A stretch of 64,000 bases of DNA from Aedes albopictus (Eukaryota; Arthropoda; Insecta; Diptera; Culicidae), in assembly GCF_035046485.1 (NCBI RefSeq), contig NC_085138.1, forward strand, positions 62,736,580 to 62,800,579, given 5' to 3'. The notes below the pieces were generated by a model that did not search any database, was not told where the DNA came from, and saw only the letters and a list, made by a program, of their open reading frames with translations. Below, in pieces: positions 35,039 to 46,324 of the stretch; position 1 is the first letter of the stretch; each line of letters opens with the position of its first letter. The position numbers and the translations under genes were made by a program.

Positions 35039-35958
35039 CAGGGGATAGACAAAATGATCGGGACAAGCAAAATTTTCACTTTTCAAAAAATGTTCAACCG
35101 GCTGTAACTTTTTGAAAAATGCATCAAATATTCTCAAATTTTCACTGTGAGTGCAGCAACTAGTTGTGCATCAGTGGTTCAAATTTAAAAAAGATCGAGC
35201 CAGTCTCAACGAAGTTATAAAGATTCTTGAAAAAGGTAAAATAATCCGATAGGCAACTTTGAGCTGTTATATCTTCGGATTCAATGAACCGATTGAAATG
35301 AAATTTTGACCATTTATGACTTATATAATGAGCTATGAAGAACCATTGACTTAACTTAGTATTTATAACACAGAAGAAAATTATAACGATTAGATTATTT
35401 TTCTAATAAAACATAAAATTTTCCAAAATATCAACATCGTTTCAAAATTCAAGATGCAAATTATAGTTCATTTATTTTCCCTCTAATTGACTTATATATA
35501 AATTTGTTTTGAAGGAAATTAACAACATAGCCACCAATAAATTGAAAAAGTTATAGAATGCATATTAAAAATGGACCAATTTACTAAAAATCGTGAAAAA
35601 ATTAAAATCGCTATAATTTTGTCTCTTGTTAAAAGTTGCAAGTTAAGTCAAACTTTTTCCAGAGTTCATTATATAAGTCATAAATGGTCAAAATTTAATT
35701 TCAATCGGTTCATTGAATCCGGAGATATAACAGCTCAAAGTTGCCTATCGGATTATTTTACCTTTTTGAAGAATCTTTATAACTTCGTTGAGACTGGCTC
35801 GATCTTTTTTAAATTTGAACCACTGATGCACAACTAGTTGATGCACTCACAGTGAAAATTTGAGAATATTTGATGCATTTTTCAAAAAGTTACAGCCGGT
35901 TGAACATTTTTTGAAAAGTGAAAATTTTGCTTGTCCCGATCATTTTGTCTATCCCCTG
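35039..35958. mobile_element. 920-bp foldback element, TA target duplication
   Basis: Termini CAGGGGATAGACAAAATGA are perfectly mirrored at 35940-35958, flanked by TA at 35037-35038 and 35959-35960. The arms remain complementary for about 350 bases (for example CGATAGGCAACTTTGAGCTG at 35248 and its mirror at 35733). The 88-codon frame at 35571-35837 is arm sequence, not a gene. TA duplication suggests Tc1/mariner-type mobilisation. Confidence 0.9.
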
Positions 35959-35964
35959 TATGGT

Positions 35965-37315
35965 AGTGGAGGTATTTTGGACCAGGCAGGGAGTTTTATG
36001 ATATTTATCACATAATCTCTACTAAATCTTGGTAAATTTTTATTACAACACTAAAAGCATTCAACTGTGTGATGACCTTTGTTTTGGATGGCAGTTAAAT
36101 ATGCTGTTCATTATCAAAAATAGAGAAAATGTTTTCACGTCCAATGAAACGCACGGAAAAGCACCAAAAACAAAGAAGGTGACAAATTTGTAGTCGGCTT
36201 CGAAGAGGTATTAAATTTTACAAATAAATGTTTATTCCATGTGAATGTAGTTAGGGCCATGTAAGAACTCAAAATAAACTGTTCTTAACCTCGGTGGAGC
36301 GATAATATTTACTAAAATGGTGGTTTGAGGTATGACCAAAATATGTTCAATATAATCACAATGTGGGTTCGATTTGTTCTAACAACTTTTCGCCAGTTAT
36401 TTCGTTTCGATTCGATTTGTGCCCTAACAACTTTTCGACAAGTTGAAGTTTTCAGGTGTTCAGTCATCCAGTTTAGAAAAGTTGTCCTTCTCGGCAATTA
36501 GTTGATGACTGTGACAATGCGTTATCTAATGTATGTTTGACAAAATAACGTATCATTCAAATTACTTTATTTTTATGGCCTTTCCACTCAATACAATATG
36601 TGTGGAACGCCTTTATATTAAGCAAAATCACTAGACTTTCACACTTCCTATGAAGCGTTACGTAATTTATACATGGTGACTTACGCCATGCCATAGTTAA
36701 TAAATACACGTTTTGCGTAACATTTTTCTATGAAACATCATACTACAATGCGTAAAAACTGGCAGTAGCAAGAAAATTTCATCTTTTTTTTTACCGTTAC
36801 GTAATTTTTAAACGTTCCCTGCCTCGAAAAATGAATAGAAAGGATGTAAACTTCACGTAGTTTTAACTATGTTTAAATTTTTGCTGAGGTGGCTTTCATT
36901 TCATCAATCAATTGAAGTTTAATTTGGTGAGTCAAAATATGTGCACTTGGTGGTCCCAAATAGAAGCCCGAGATCCTTCAGGAGTTTTGATATTTCTTGT
37001 ATTTACTACAACAATTTTGAGTTCTGTTTGGCCTTTTTCGACAGAAAACAAGTTGCTCTACGTAATGCCTACTAAAATTATCCATATTTAGAATTGGGGA
37101 CCATCTTTTTTCACTGAATTGTGCATCCACTTCCTAAAGCGGCCCAAAATGCCTCCCTTACCTTAATTATCTGTCAGACAAGACATTCAGAGTTTCGCTC
37201 AATGGAGTAGATTCCCATTTTAACTACATCCTCGCCGGCGTTCTACAGGGAAGTGTAGAATTCACATGAAGGTCATTTTTCCCCCTCGCGACTTAGTTTT
37301 CATACAAACGTCGAT
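35965..37315. other. unassigned AT-rich DNA
   Basis: No recognised gene or element ends. Related short phrases (CTAACAACTTTTCGCC, CTAACAACTTTTCGAC at about 36380 and 36425) hint at small local duplications. Confidence 0.4.
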
Positions 37316-37319
37316 TATA

Positions 37320-37396
37320 CTGCCGTTCTACGCCCATTTGTTCCATGTTGTATGGGAATCCCATATAACATGGGACAATTATGCGTAGAGCGGCAG
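37320..37396. mobile_element. 77-bp palindromic MITE
   Basis: CTGCCGTTCTACGC at 37320 is mirrored by GCGTAGAGCGGCAG ending at 37396. The inside continues TTCCATGTTGTATGGGA against TCCCATATAACATGG. TA flanks both ends (37318-37319 and 37397-37398). Confidence 0.75.
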
Positions 37397-37930
37397 TATA
37401 TGCGTGGTAAATACGGATAGTCTCATCAAACTGTCGTTTAATGAACGGAAATTTTGTAGCGTTGGAGCAGACTGGTTTTCTCGGATGTCTGATTGACGAG
37501 ATTGCTTGAGCAATGAAGGAATGGAGGATGTCGTTGAAAGCTTTAACATCACTGCTCCTGCATTTGCTCCAGAAATTCTTCTAGGCAGCATCCATTTGTT
37601 ACGTAACGCTAAAATGATGATGATTGTGTACCCACTATCAGCGCAAAGATTACCTATCGCTGCAGAGTCATACCGGAAAAGAATGATCTACCTGATGGTA
37701 TGTTGTAGCAAGTTAAGCTAAATTTACTGGAGACCTTCAGAAGACAACACGATGGTTGTTTCTCGTGACAAAGTCTGGCCACCCCACGAACATTTGTCCA
37801 GAAACCAGTTCATTTAGCTTCCTTAGGCTACCCCTCCCAATATCTCACTCATCATATAATTTAAATATTTTTAATTATATAGACCAATTACCTGATTTTA
37901 CCTGAAACAATAAATATTATTATTATAATA

Positions 37931-38682
37931 CCGTAAACCGGGGTGAAATTGATCATTTGGATACTACATTGTAATTCCATATTAGGAACTCTTAAGCGTC
38001 GCAATGATCTTAATTTTTTTACGTCATCTGGTTCGTAGCTGTCTGTGACTTTCATTTTTAGGAAAAAAGCTAGTTTTGCCTTATTTTTTAAAGAATTTGA
38101 ACTGTATTTCTCATTTAGCTGAAATCATTGCTACTAAACAATCGATTGCTAATAGGACTTCCCGTAAATTCACTATTTTAACATTTTTGTGGAACCTTAG
38201 TTAGGAAGTTATGAAGCTAATCAGAACATGAAATAGTTATAAAAAAGTTCATTTTATGATGAAATAGTCATTTATTGCGATAAAATCACTTATTTCAAAT
38301 TAAATTGCCTACCTTCAGGCGTTTAAGGGAAAATTTCAAAATTTAATTTTGCATTTAAAGTATTAAATTCACTAGTTGTAAGATTTTAAACGCGTTATTC
38401 GGTTTTAGAAGAGCAAAATTAAGCGGAGAAGGAAATTTTCCTTTCCAACCGATGCTTAATTGTGTACTGATCCATTTCGCCCCAAAGTGGCATTTCCAAT
38501 TTTTTGATATTTGGAGTTATTTAACTTAAAGTTTAAATTTGTTGAACAAAATTCTGTCACATGGTTTCATGGAGATCCACAGGGTACTGGTTTTACAGAA
38601 ATTCTTTTGGCAATATTTGAATTGGCACTGATGTTATCCGCAAAAGTTGTTTTAAAGTGATCAATTTGGCCCCGGATTACGG
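37931..38682. mobile_element. 752-bp TIR element, TA target duplication
   Basis: Left terminus CCGTAAACCGGGGTGAAATT and right terminus (other strand) CCGTAATCCGGGGCCAAATT form ~28-bp inverted repeats. TA lies at 37929-37930 and 38683-38684. A GATCCATTTCGCCCCAAAG phrase inside (about 38470) repeats the terminal motif. There is no coding capacity. Confidence 0.8.
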
Positions 38683-38853
38683 TACACAGAATTTTAATTG
38701 ATCTACATTACAATCACAACTCTATTTACATGAACAGCTCTGAAACAAATCGTTAATTCATTAAAGTTGAAGTAAAAATCAAGCAAATAACACTGAAACA
38801 AATCTATCTATCTACAATAGTATCGAAAGCGGTCCGAATCCCGATTAGTCAAA

Positions 38854-39115
38854 TCAAATTTGTGGTTTTTCCGGGTAAAAACGGATTTCCACAAACATCA
38901 AATGACGGTTGAGAGATTGAAAAATCCAAATGACGAGAAAGCAATCGATAACTCGAATCCTTGAGAAAGATCCGATACGGATCGAAACGTCGGAGTAAGA
39001 GAACATAAGATTGTTTTTGATCTCACAATCGGACTGAAAAGCCAGAAAAAACCTAAAAATACACCAAGAACAGTCGTAACCAATTGGCGAAAATTCAGAA
39101 ATTTCTTTGGACATT
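38854..39115. repeat. possible Penelope-like fragment with GAAACGTC motif
   Basis: CTTGAGAAAGATCCGATACG, then GATCGAAACGTCGG at 38961-38993, forms a short stem (GATCC/GGATC) next to GAAACGTC. This layout resembles the hammerhead-type motifs of Penelope-like elements, but the UGANGA core is not intact. Frames on minus (38854-39114) show no domain. Tentative. Confidence 0.25.
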
Positions 39116-39727
39116 TCCCCAGTGATTACTGTAGAAACTTCTCCAGGAATTTATTTTATGATAACTTTTAGTTGTGCTCTAAAACTGGTAACACTGAACT
39201 GGGGAAGACGAGATGAAAAACTGATGTAGAAAGGAATGTTGGTTGGAGGTTTGAATTTATGCACTAAAATCTAAGTTGTTATTTGTAAGAATTTGAAATT
39301 GTAAATGTTATTAAATGTGATTTTCACAACATTGAATGTGCTCAACAAAGCTGCTACAGTCCAGATTTGCTGGTTGGGTCACGACTGCGCCCCGATTAGC
39401 GAACCGTGTTCGTTCATTGGAGCAACTGACAACTGATCCAAATGCTCTAGAGTCTAGACACACACAACTTACGAGGAATGCGTCGTGAAACACTTACACA
39501 AACGTTCTGTATATACACAGCAAAAAAATATGAAAGTTAAACAGCACGTAAATTGAAGATCAACTGAAATTTGCGACAGAAAAATGTAAATCGCCAACAT
39601 TCAACGTCAGCCGAGCAGTCCGCTGCTGGTGAGACGGCTTGTTTACAGATTTTAAAGCATATTCGCTTTAAATTTACATGCATCTGCTATAAACCATGCC
39701 AGCCACTCTCCGTCGTCAGCTAACCCG

Positions 39728-39891
39728 ACGTCTCCACTAGACAGAAATGTCTTGCCATTTTGCTGGACAGATGTGTCATGACAGAAATGTTCTCTCGCTG
39801 TTTGCATGGAAAGCAGCGGTGTTGATCATTTCTGTTACATTTTCTCTTTCTGGCAGGAAAATGGCAAGACATTTCTGTCTAGTGGAGACGT
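39728..39891. mobile_element. 164-bp TIR element
   Basis: ACGTCTCCACTAGACAGAAA at 39728 is mirrored by TTTCTGTCTAGTGGAGACGT ending at 39891. The arms extend through TGTCTTGCCATTTT. No clear target duplication. The 95-codon frame at 39747-40034 crosses it and is not a gene. Confidence 0.75.
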
Positions 39892-40027
39892 GGGGTAAAG
39901 AACGGCTGCTCGCAGCTGTGGCGGTTTCCCCGTTGTCTCTCTCAGTACTCTTTGCAGCAGTCGGAGCATGTCAGGAATGCGTGCATTATGGTAGAAGGAG
40001 TTTAACTTTGACTGTCTGCTATTCAAC

Positions 40028-40110
40028 AAGCTGAGATAGCCGAGAGAGCTCGGGCGTGCTACTCACACTCCAAGGATCTGAGTTCAATTCTCGCTCGGAT
40101 CTTAATTTTT
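40028..40110 (+). mobile_element. tRNA-like SINE head
   Basis: AGCTGAGATAGCCGAGAGAG (box A-like) is followed 40-50 bases later by CTGAGTTCAATTCTCGCTC (box B-like). It resembles a class II tRNA gene but lacks good arm pairing and is followed by T-rich sequence, so a SINE relic is preferred over a tRNA gene. Confidence 0.4.
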
Positions 40111-40998
40111 CTTCATATTTTCTAACAGATATCTGCAATGCAATTTTGAGATCGCACAAAAATTTCCATCATATATGACGGGGTCCTTTTGTTACATTCG
40201 ATCCGTCATAATTTTACAGGTTTTTTTCGAACTGTGTAGGAGTTGTGATGCGACAGGGGTCAGACGTCCAGCTCATTTTGTCATCGATTTTGACATTGAC
40301 AGTGCTTTTTAGTTTGGTTTTGCCCCAACCAGCGAACATTCAACCATCGAGACAGCACATCTAACGAACCCTCAACGAACGAATCGGCACTGTTTCAGTG
40401 AGAATACCGCATATGATTCTCGAATTCAAACGCGCGAAAAATCCTCCTGTTCGCATTGTGGAACTTAGTGAAGTTGTTCTTTTAGAAGTGTATAACAGAG
40501 CCTGTCCTTGCAAGTAATACACCAACGAATTCGGAAATAAACTTCCAACTAATTTTCCAAAGATTTTCTTTAGACATGTGTGAATAATGTGCGAAATTTC
40601 TTGTCAAATGTATTGGAGAATAGCTAATACTTTTATTCTAGTAACAGTTTGATAAACATGTTCAGTAGGGTGGCCCACACTTATATGGAAAACAAAAATT
40701 TCGAAAAATGCCAAGTCTTACCTCCCAAATCAGTTGTTTTGGACTCCCAGCAGCTACGTTCAAAATTTGAGCAAAATCGGTTGAGCCTAAGGGGGCGCTC
40801 AAAACGCTTAAATTTTTATGAGAAAACTTAGCCAAATGTATGCAGAAATTTTAAGTTTTCGAATTTTGCCGCTAGGTGGCGCTGTAAGCGTTCAATAATC
40901 AAACCATTTGATATTATTGTAGGTAACTTCACGCCAAAGAACTTTGTCGAAGACCGCGAAGTGATCCTACGGCTGTGAAAAAAGTTATACCAAAAAAA

Positions 40999-41725
40999 TA
41001 TGAACTGGAAAAAGTTTTCCACAAAATTTTCCACAGTTGATAAAATTCGTAAAGAAAAGCCGGAAAAACTATGCCCAATCTCGTGCAAAAATTTCGAAAA
41101 AATATTTTTGAGGAGGTAATTTTATAAGCTTTAATCGCTGAAAGTTTTGGAATGCACTTTTTTTTCGTTTTTGAGTTATGGCGAATTTTGTTGAAAAATG
41201 TCCAAATGTGCCATAGAGGCTTTTTCTTTGAAAAATCATAACTCAAGAACGAAGCATCATAGAAACAAATTTTCTCAGGAATTCAAAAAAAAATATGAAG
41301 TGGTAAAAGTTTTCCGCAAAATTTTCCACCGTTTAGAAAATTGATAAAGAAAATCTGGAAAAACTATGTCCGAACTCGTGGAATATTTTCAAAAAACATA
41401 TGTTTGAGACTGTATTTTCATAAGCTTCTATCGCTGAAATTTTTGGAATGCACTTAATTTTCGTTCCTGAGTTATGGGAAATTTAGTGAAAAACAGGCTT
41501 ACATGGTCATTTTCACAAAATTGGCTATAACTCAGTAACGAAAACAAAAAAAAAAACATTCCAAAAATTTCAGCGATCAAAGCTTTTAAAATTACCTTCT
41601 CAAAAATCTTATTTTGAAAATTTTTCGCGAGTTCGGACATAGTTTTTCCGGCTTTTCTTTACGAATTTTATCAACTGTGGAAAATTTTGTGTAAAGTTTA
41701 TATTTTTTTTTTGATTCCTAAGAAA
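40999..41725. repeat. three-module inverted/direct repeat, foldback-like
   Basis: A module of about 170 bases (GTTTTCCACAAAATTTTCCAC, GCCGGAAAAACTATG, TCGCTGAAAGTTTTGGAATGC) occurs at 40999-41160, again in the same direction at about 41295-41460, and inverted at about 41550-41725. A larger foldback element of perhaps 40665-41960 is likely, but its termini were not fixed. Confidence 0.6.
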
Positions 41726-41959
41726 ATTTGCTTCCATTTTCTCTAAAAATTTTTGTTTCAACGATGCTTCGTTCTTGAGTTATGATTTTTCAAAGTAAGT
41801 AGTGTCAGGGGAAATCCAAAAATTTCCACCTGAGTTTTCCGGGAAAATAGGCGACCCTGAATTTTTCTCATTTTTTTTTTTGGTCATATATCCATGAGTC
41901 CTGCCTGTGGAAAAAGTTTCATGAAAATCTGAGACCCTTCGGCCCAATTTGTACGATAA

Positions 41960-42960
41960 TAAAAATGCCCATTTGTCAAACTTTTGAACGCTACTGTTAC
42001 TCTCCAAGAGTTGTGCGCTACAAACGGAGTCTGCTTTCAATCGCGTCTCACCTCTCCAAACGTCGTCGAATAAAGTTTGAGAAGGGAGCTAGCTGGGGAG
42101 TGGGGAGGACATCAGCTCTAGAAGAGTGAGAAAAACAAATAGCTTGCCGGTTTGGCATCGGTGCTGCTGCGCTGCTGCTGGTGATCAGCGTGGAGTCGGC
42201 CGGCAGCAACCGTGCTATAGCTGTGAATGAGATACGCGAAAATTGCCAAAGAGTGGGGAGGGAAGTAAGAGAGCACGTCTTGCCCCACCATCACCATCAC
42301 GAATCGATGGGGATGATGGCATGAATGAAAAAGCAAACCAATCAACGAAATATATTAGTTCGAAAATCATCGAATTAATTTATCAATAAAAGCTTATTAA
42401 AACGAATGCTCGATTGCGATGAGAGGATGGAGTGTTGGGGAGTAGGATGGGAGGCACTCTTGTGTTGAAAATCGCTTCGCTGGCTGGCTGTGAACGCAAC
42501 TCGGAACACAAGGTTGCCAATACGTTGCCATCGAATGGGGGATCATGAATAGAGGGTGCGTGGAGAAATATTGGTTGGCTCTTTTGGAAGCGTGCTCAAC
42601 CTGTACAAGTGTAGCCAATACGGATAGCTTTTCAATCGTTCAACCCACCCTGGTAACCCTATCGGAATAATGAAACGGACGGAGTATCGAAATGAAGAAT
42701 AATCATCGCACTCACCGGCTGCTTGCGGGTTTAAACGTGCTCTCATTGAAAGGGATGAAAGCAAAATTGAAAAACATAATAATTCATTAAATTTATAGGA
42801 ACCTCCGGCCGGCGGGCCAGCCGTACCGATTCTGTGCGAGCAGGTTTGAGCGATTTTTTTCAGTTTGGGTTGGGTGGCCTCAACACTGATTCAGCTGGCC
42901 TGCCAACCGCAGCTGAACTAGGGAAAAAGTTATAGACTGTGTAGGTAATACGGCTGAAAC
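41960..42960. other. unassigned, moderately GC-rich DNA
   Basis: No element ends recognised. On minus, an ATG frame near 42710-42740 runs into GGTGAGTG, a possible splice donor, but there is no supporting exon; noted only as a weak host signal. Confidence 0.3.
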
Positions 42961-42964
42961 GGTA

Positions 42965-43325
42965 AATGCGCTTGGTAGGCAACTTGTCTGGGGCCACCTT
43001 GAGAAGTTCTGCTGCGATACTATGCTTACCAGCTGCTTTGTTGGTTTTGTGTTGGTGAATGGTATCCTTAACTTCCCTTCTCGTGAAAGTTGGATCATTC
43101 CCGTCCTCTGCTGTCCTGACATAATTGATTGCCTGGTGTCCTTGATCCATGTACCTACGTTCTCCGTGCCGTATAGGTGCTCATCAAAGTGCTGCTTCCA
43201 CCTTTCAATCACCTCCGATAATAAGTTGAAATCGGCCTTATTATTGCATATTTCGACTTACGACACGAAGACGTTGCGGGATGTGTTGAATTTCTGGTAA
43301 AACTTCCGTGTTTTTTGAACACGGC
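42965..43325 (-). pseudogene. RTE-like LINE fragment (linker/RT N-terminus)
   Basis: Two shifted frames match the 28932-29644 region: ERWKQHFDEHLYGTENV, then TRREVKDTIHQHKTNKAAGK and IAAELLKVAPDKLPT. It is an internal fragment, truncated at both ends and frameshifted. Confidence 0.7.
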
Positions 43326-43554
43326 ACAGGAGTGGTACGATAAACAGCCGTAGTTGCCGATTGAGGTGAACAACAATAAATATTGGTAAGCCTACGGAAC
43401 CATTGCACATTGGGCAAGAGCCAACCAAAACCGACAAAGAATTCTATATCTTTTGTTCCAAGTGACTCCAAGTGAATCGAACTAAACCATTTCCGAATGG
43501 AAAAAGCCTGGGAAATCGATTGAGACTGGTGTCATCCACCGCACGCGACGGCAA

Positions 43555-45090
43555 ATTGCTCTACGGGGCCCATTTAGCCCCAAATCCTTTATATTTCGAA
43601 GATATCTTATAGTTTTCGCATCGCAAATCAGACTTTTTGGTATTACGTAAGGTGTCTATCATAACAAAATGTCTTGAGGGATTACACAAAGAGATTTGAG
43701 CATAATAAATTGTCGTAAATTTGTTCAAACACCCCATTTTGCCCCAATTCCCTTATATAAGTATATTATTATTAGTTTTGTAATTGTTTGCCTAGCTGCT
43801 CAGCATAATCTCATGCGATACTGATTTCAAAATGTTCAGACATAATATTCAAATTGATGTAAGCACCCTGGGCCGCATGTTGTAAAGTTACCGGAGCCAT
43901 TTTGCCCCAATTCCCTTATATTATGATATTCCTATAAAAAACGATTTTTCAAGACTTATACGACTTACTTTGCATAATATAAGATGCTCATGAGACTAAA
44001 TTCTTCTTTTTGTATATGTCTTTTATAAAGAAATCGATTTGGGTATTTTAGTAACGCAACATTAACTCATAGGACCCATTTGGCCCCAATTCCCTTATAT
44101 TTAGAAGGAAATTAATAGGCAGCTCATCGTTTATCAAACTTTTTGGAATTTTTTGAGGTTTTCTTCATGAGAAACTGTTTGCAGAGCATACATAAATAGA
44201 TCTTAGCAACATATATTACCAAAGGTTTGCATAAGTAACCTATTTAGCCCCAATTCCCTTATATTTTAAAGAAAATTAATGTGTAGCTAATCGCCAATTA
44301 AACTTTTTGGATTTTTTTAGGCTTTCGTCATGACAAATTGTTTGCAGAGCATACTTAAATAGATTTAGCAACATAGGTTATCATAGGTTTGCAGGAGTAA
44401 CCCATTTAGCCCCAATTCCCTTATATTAATATAGAATTAGTAGTTTACTGATAAATTGCAGAGCTTTTCAAAATAACATGAAATGATTTTGATTGAAAAA
44501 TGTTTATGGATATAGAATAAACATCGAAATGAGTCAACTTGGGCAACATGTTGTCAAACTATCGGTCCCATTTACCGTATATGATGAAATTTAAACATTA
44601 TTTGCTCATGAGACTCAATTGTTCTTCTCGTATATGTCCTCTGTATATAAATCAATTTATGCTTTTCAATGTGTAACTACTAAACACATGTAGCTCATTT
44701 AGCCCCAACATTGTTTGACTGTTAGTGAAGTCTTTCCATTGTTTATATTTAAGTTTTATATTTGACTGTGATTCCTTAGGTATGTAATATTAGACTTTAG
44801 ATTTAAGAAACATTATTGGGGTTTATATGGAGCCTGTTGATTGGACAAATAAATAAATCTTGAACTTTCCAAATCTTGAACTTCCTTAAGCTTCGTTGAT
44901 AACTTATAGTTTCCACATCATTTGCCAATCTTTCTGGATTTGTATGGTGTGTTTATTTCTACAAAATGTTCCGAGATCACATACAAATATATTTGAGCGC
45001 TAGGATTCTGTTAGTTTGCCTAAGTATTCTATTTTGCCCCCAATTCCCTTAAATTTATATAATATCAGTAGTACTCTGATTATTTTTCTA
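43555..45090. repeat. degenerate satellite, ~165-bp period
   Basis: The phrase GCCCCAATTCCCTTATAT or a variant recurs at about 43571, 43736, 43898, 44078, 44239, 44404, 44568, 44697 and 45031, mostly 161-180 bases apart. Sequence between the boxes is also shared, for example GTTTGCAGAGCATAC with AGATnTTAGCAACATA (44170-44400) and AGCATAAnnTTATG with TGATTTCAAAATG (43800, 45100). The array has no coding frame and is entered at its right edge by an RTE-like insertion. Confidence 0.75.
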
Positions 45091-46324
45091 GCTTCCCAGC
45101 ATAAATTTATGTGGTTTTGATTTCAAAATGAGCAGATTACTTACCTTACCGATCAGGCTAAAGCCGGGGTGGTCTCTGCTGTACATAGTAGCCGCCTCCA
45201 TTCCACTCGGTCCATGACTGTTTGTCTCCAGTTCCGCACTCTGCGTAGGGTCCGCAGATCGTCCTCCACTTGGTCGACCCACCCAGCTCGCTGCGCTCCA
45301 TGTCTCCTTGTACCGGTCGGATGACTCTCGAGAACCATTTTAGTCGGAATGCTATCCGACATCCTGATGACGTGACCCGCCCACCGTAGCCTCCCGATTT
45401 TCGCGGTATGGACGATGGTTGGTTCTCTCAGCAGCTGATGTACAACATAGCTCGTGGTTCATTCGCCTTCTCCACGTCCCGCCTTCCATCTGCACTCCGC
45501 CGTAGGAGGTACGCAACACCTTCCGTTCGAAAACTGCAAGGGCGCGTTTTTCCTCTGCACGTAGGGTCCATGTTTCGTGCCCATAGAGAACGACCGGTCT
45601 AATGAGCGTCCTGTAGATAGTTAACTTCGTGTTACGGCGAACTTTATTCGATCGTAGAGTTCTGCGGAGTCCAAAGTAAGCACGAATTCCTGCCACAATG
45701 CGCCTCTGAATTTCTCTGCTGGTGTCGTTGTCGGCGGTCACCAGTGAGCCCAAGTACACGAATTTTTCAACCGCCTCGATTTCATCACCGTCGATAGAAA
45801 TTCGGGGTGGCGGGCGCGGTGATTCCTCCCTGGAGCCCTTTGCCATCATGTACTTTGTCTTCGACACATTAATGACTAATCCGATTCGCCTGGCTTCACT
45901 CTTTAGTCGGATGTACGTTTCCGCCATTGTCTCAAATTTACGAGCAATAATATCAATATCATCGGCGAAACCAAGCAGCTGAACGGACTTCGTGAAAATC
46001 GTCCCACTCGTGTTTATCCCCGCTCTCCTTATTACACCCTCTAAAGCAATGTTGGACAGCAAGCACGAAAGACTATCACCTTGCCGTAACCCTCTACGAG
46101 ATTCGAAGGGACTCGAGAGTGTCCCTGATACTCGAACTACGCACATCATTCGATCCATCGTCGCCTTGATCAATCGTATCAGTTTATCCGGGAATCCGTA
46201 TTCGTGCATAATCTGCCATAGCTGTTCTCGATCGATTGTATCATACGCCGATTTGAAATCGATGAACAAGTGATGTGTGAGCACGTTGTATTCGCAGAAT
46301 TTCTACAACACCTGGCGGATGGCG
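45091..46324 (-). pseudogene. RTE-like LINE reverse transcriptase, cut by gap
   Basis: From the gap edge: IRQVL then an in-frame TAG at 46303-46305, then a 310-codon frame to 45352. Its motifs are FIDFKSAYDTIDR (palm A), GLRQGDSLSCLL (B), GFADDIDIIAR (C), YLGSLVTADNDTSREI and LIRPVVLYGHETW. A frameshift then leads to the C-terminal RRHGAQRAGWVDQVEDDL (45153-45362). The 3' end lies in the satellite at about 45130. Palm aspartates are present, but stop and frameshift make it inactive. Its endonuclease and N-terminal part should lie across the gap but are not found on either current neighbour. Confidence 0.8.

Larger units (their letters stand above)
21325..46324. other. 25,000-bp block, probably in inverted orientation
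   Basis: The block between the two 500-N runs is exactly 25,000 bases. Its left end carries the 3' halves, on plus, of an I-like LINE and an mdg1-like element. The 5' halves lie on minus just beyond the right gap. Flipping the block joins both elements with matching target duplications. All strand assignments inside the block should therefore be read as provisional relative to the rest of the window. The far end (46324) lies inside an RTE-like reverse transcriptase and is not continued by the sequence left of 20825, so that neighbour is unconfirmed. Confidence 0.85.

Noticed and set aside
42700..42745. Minus-strand host exon ending in GGTGAGTG
   Set aside because: Only a donor-like hexamer and a few codons; no acceptor or similarity.
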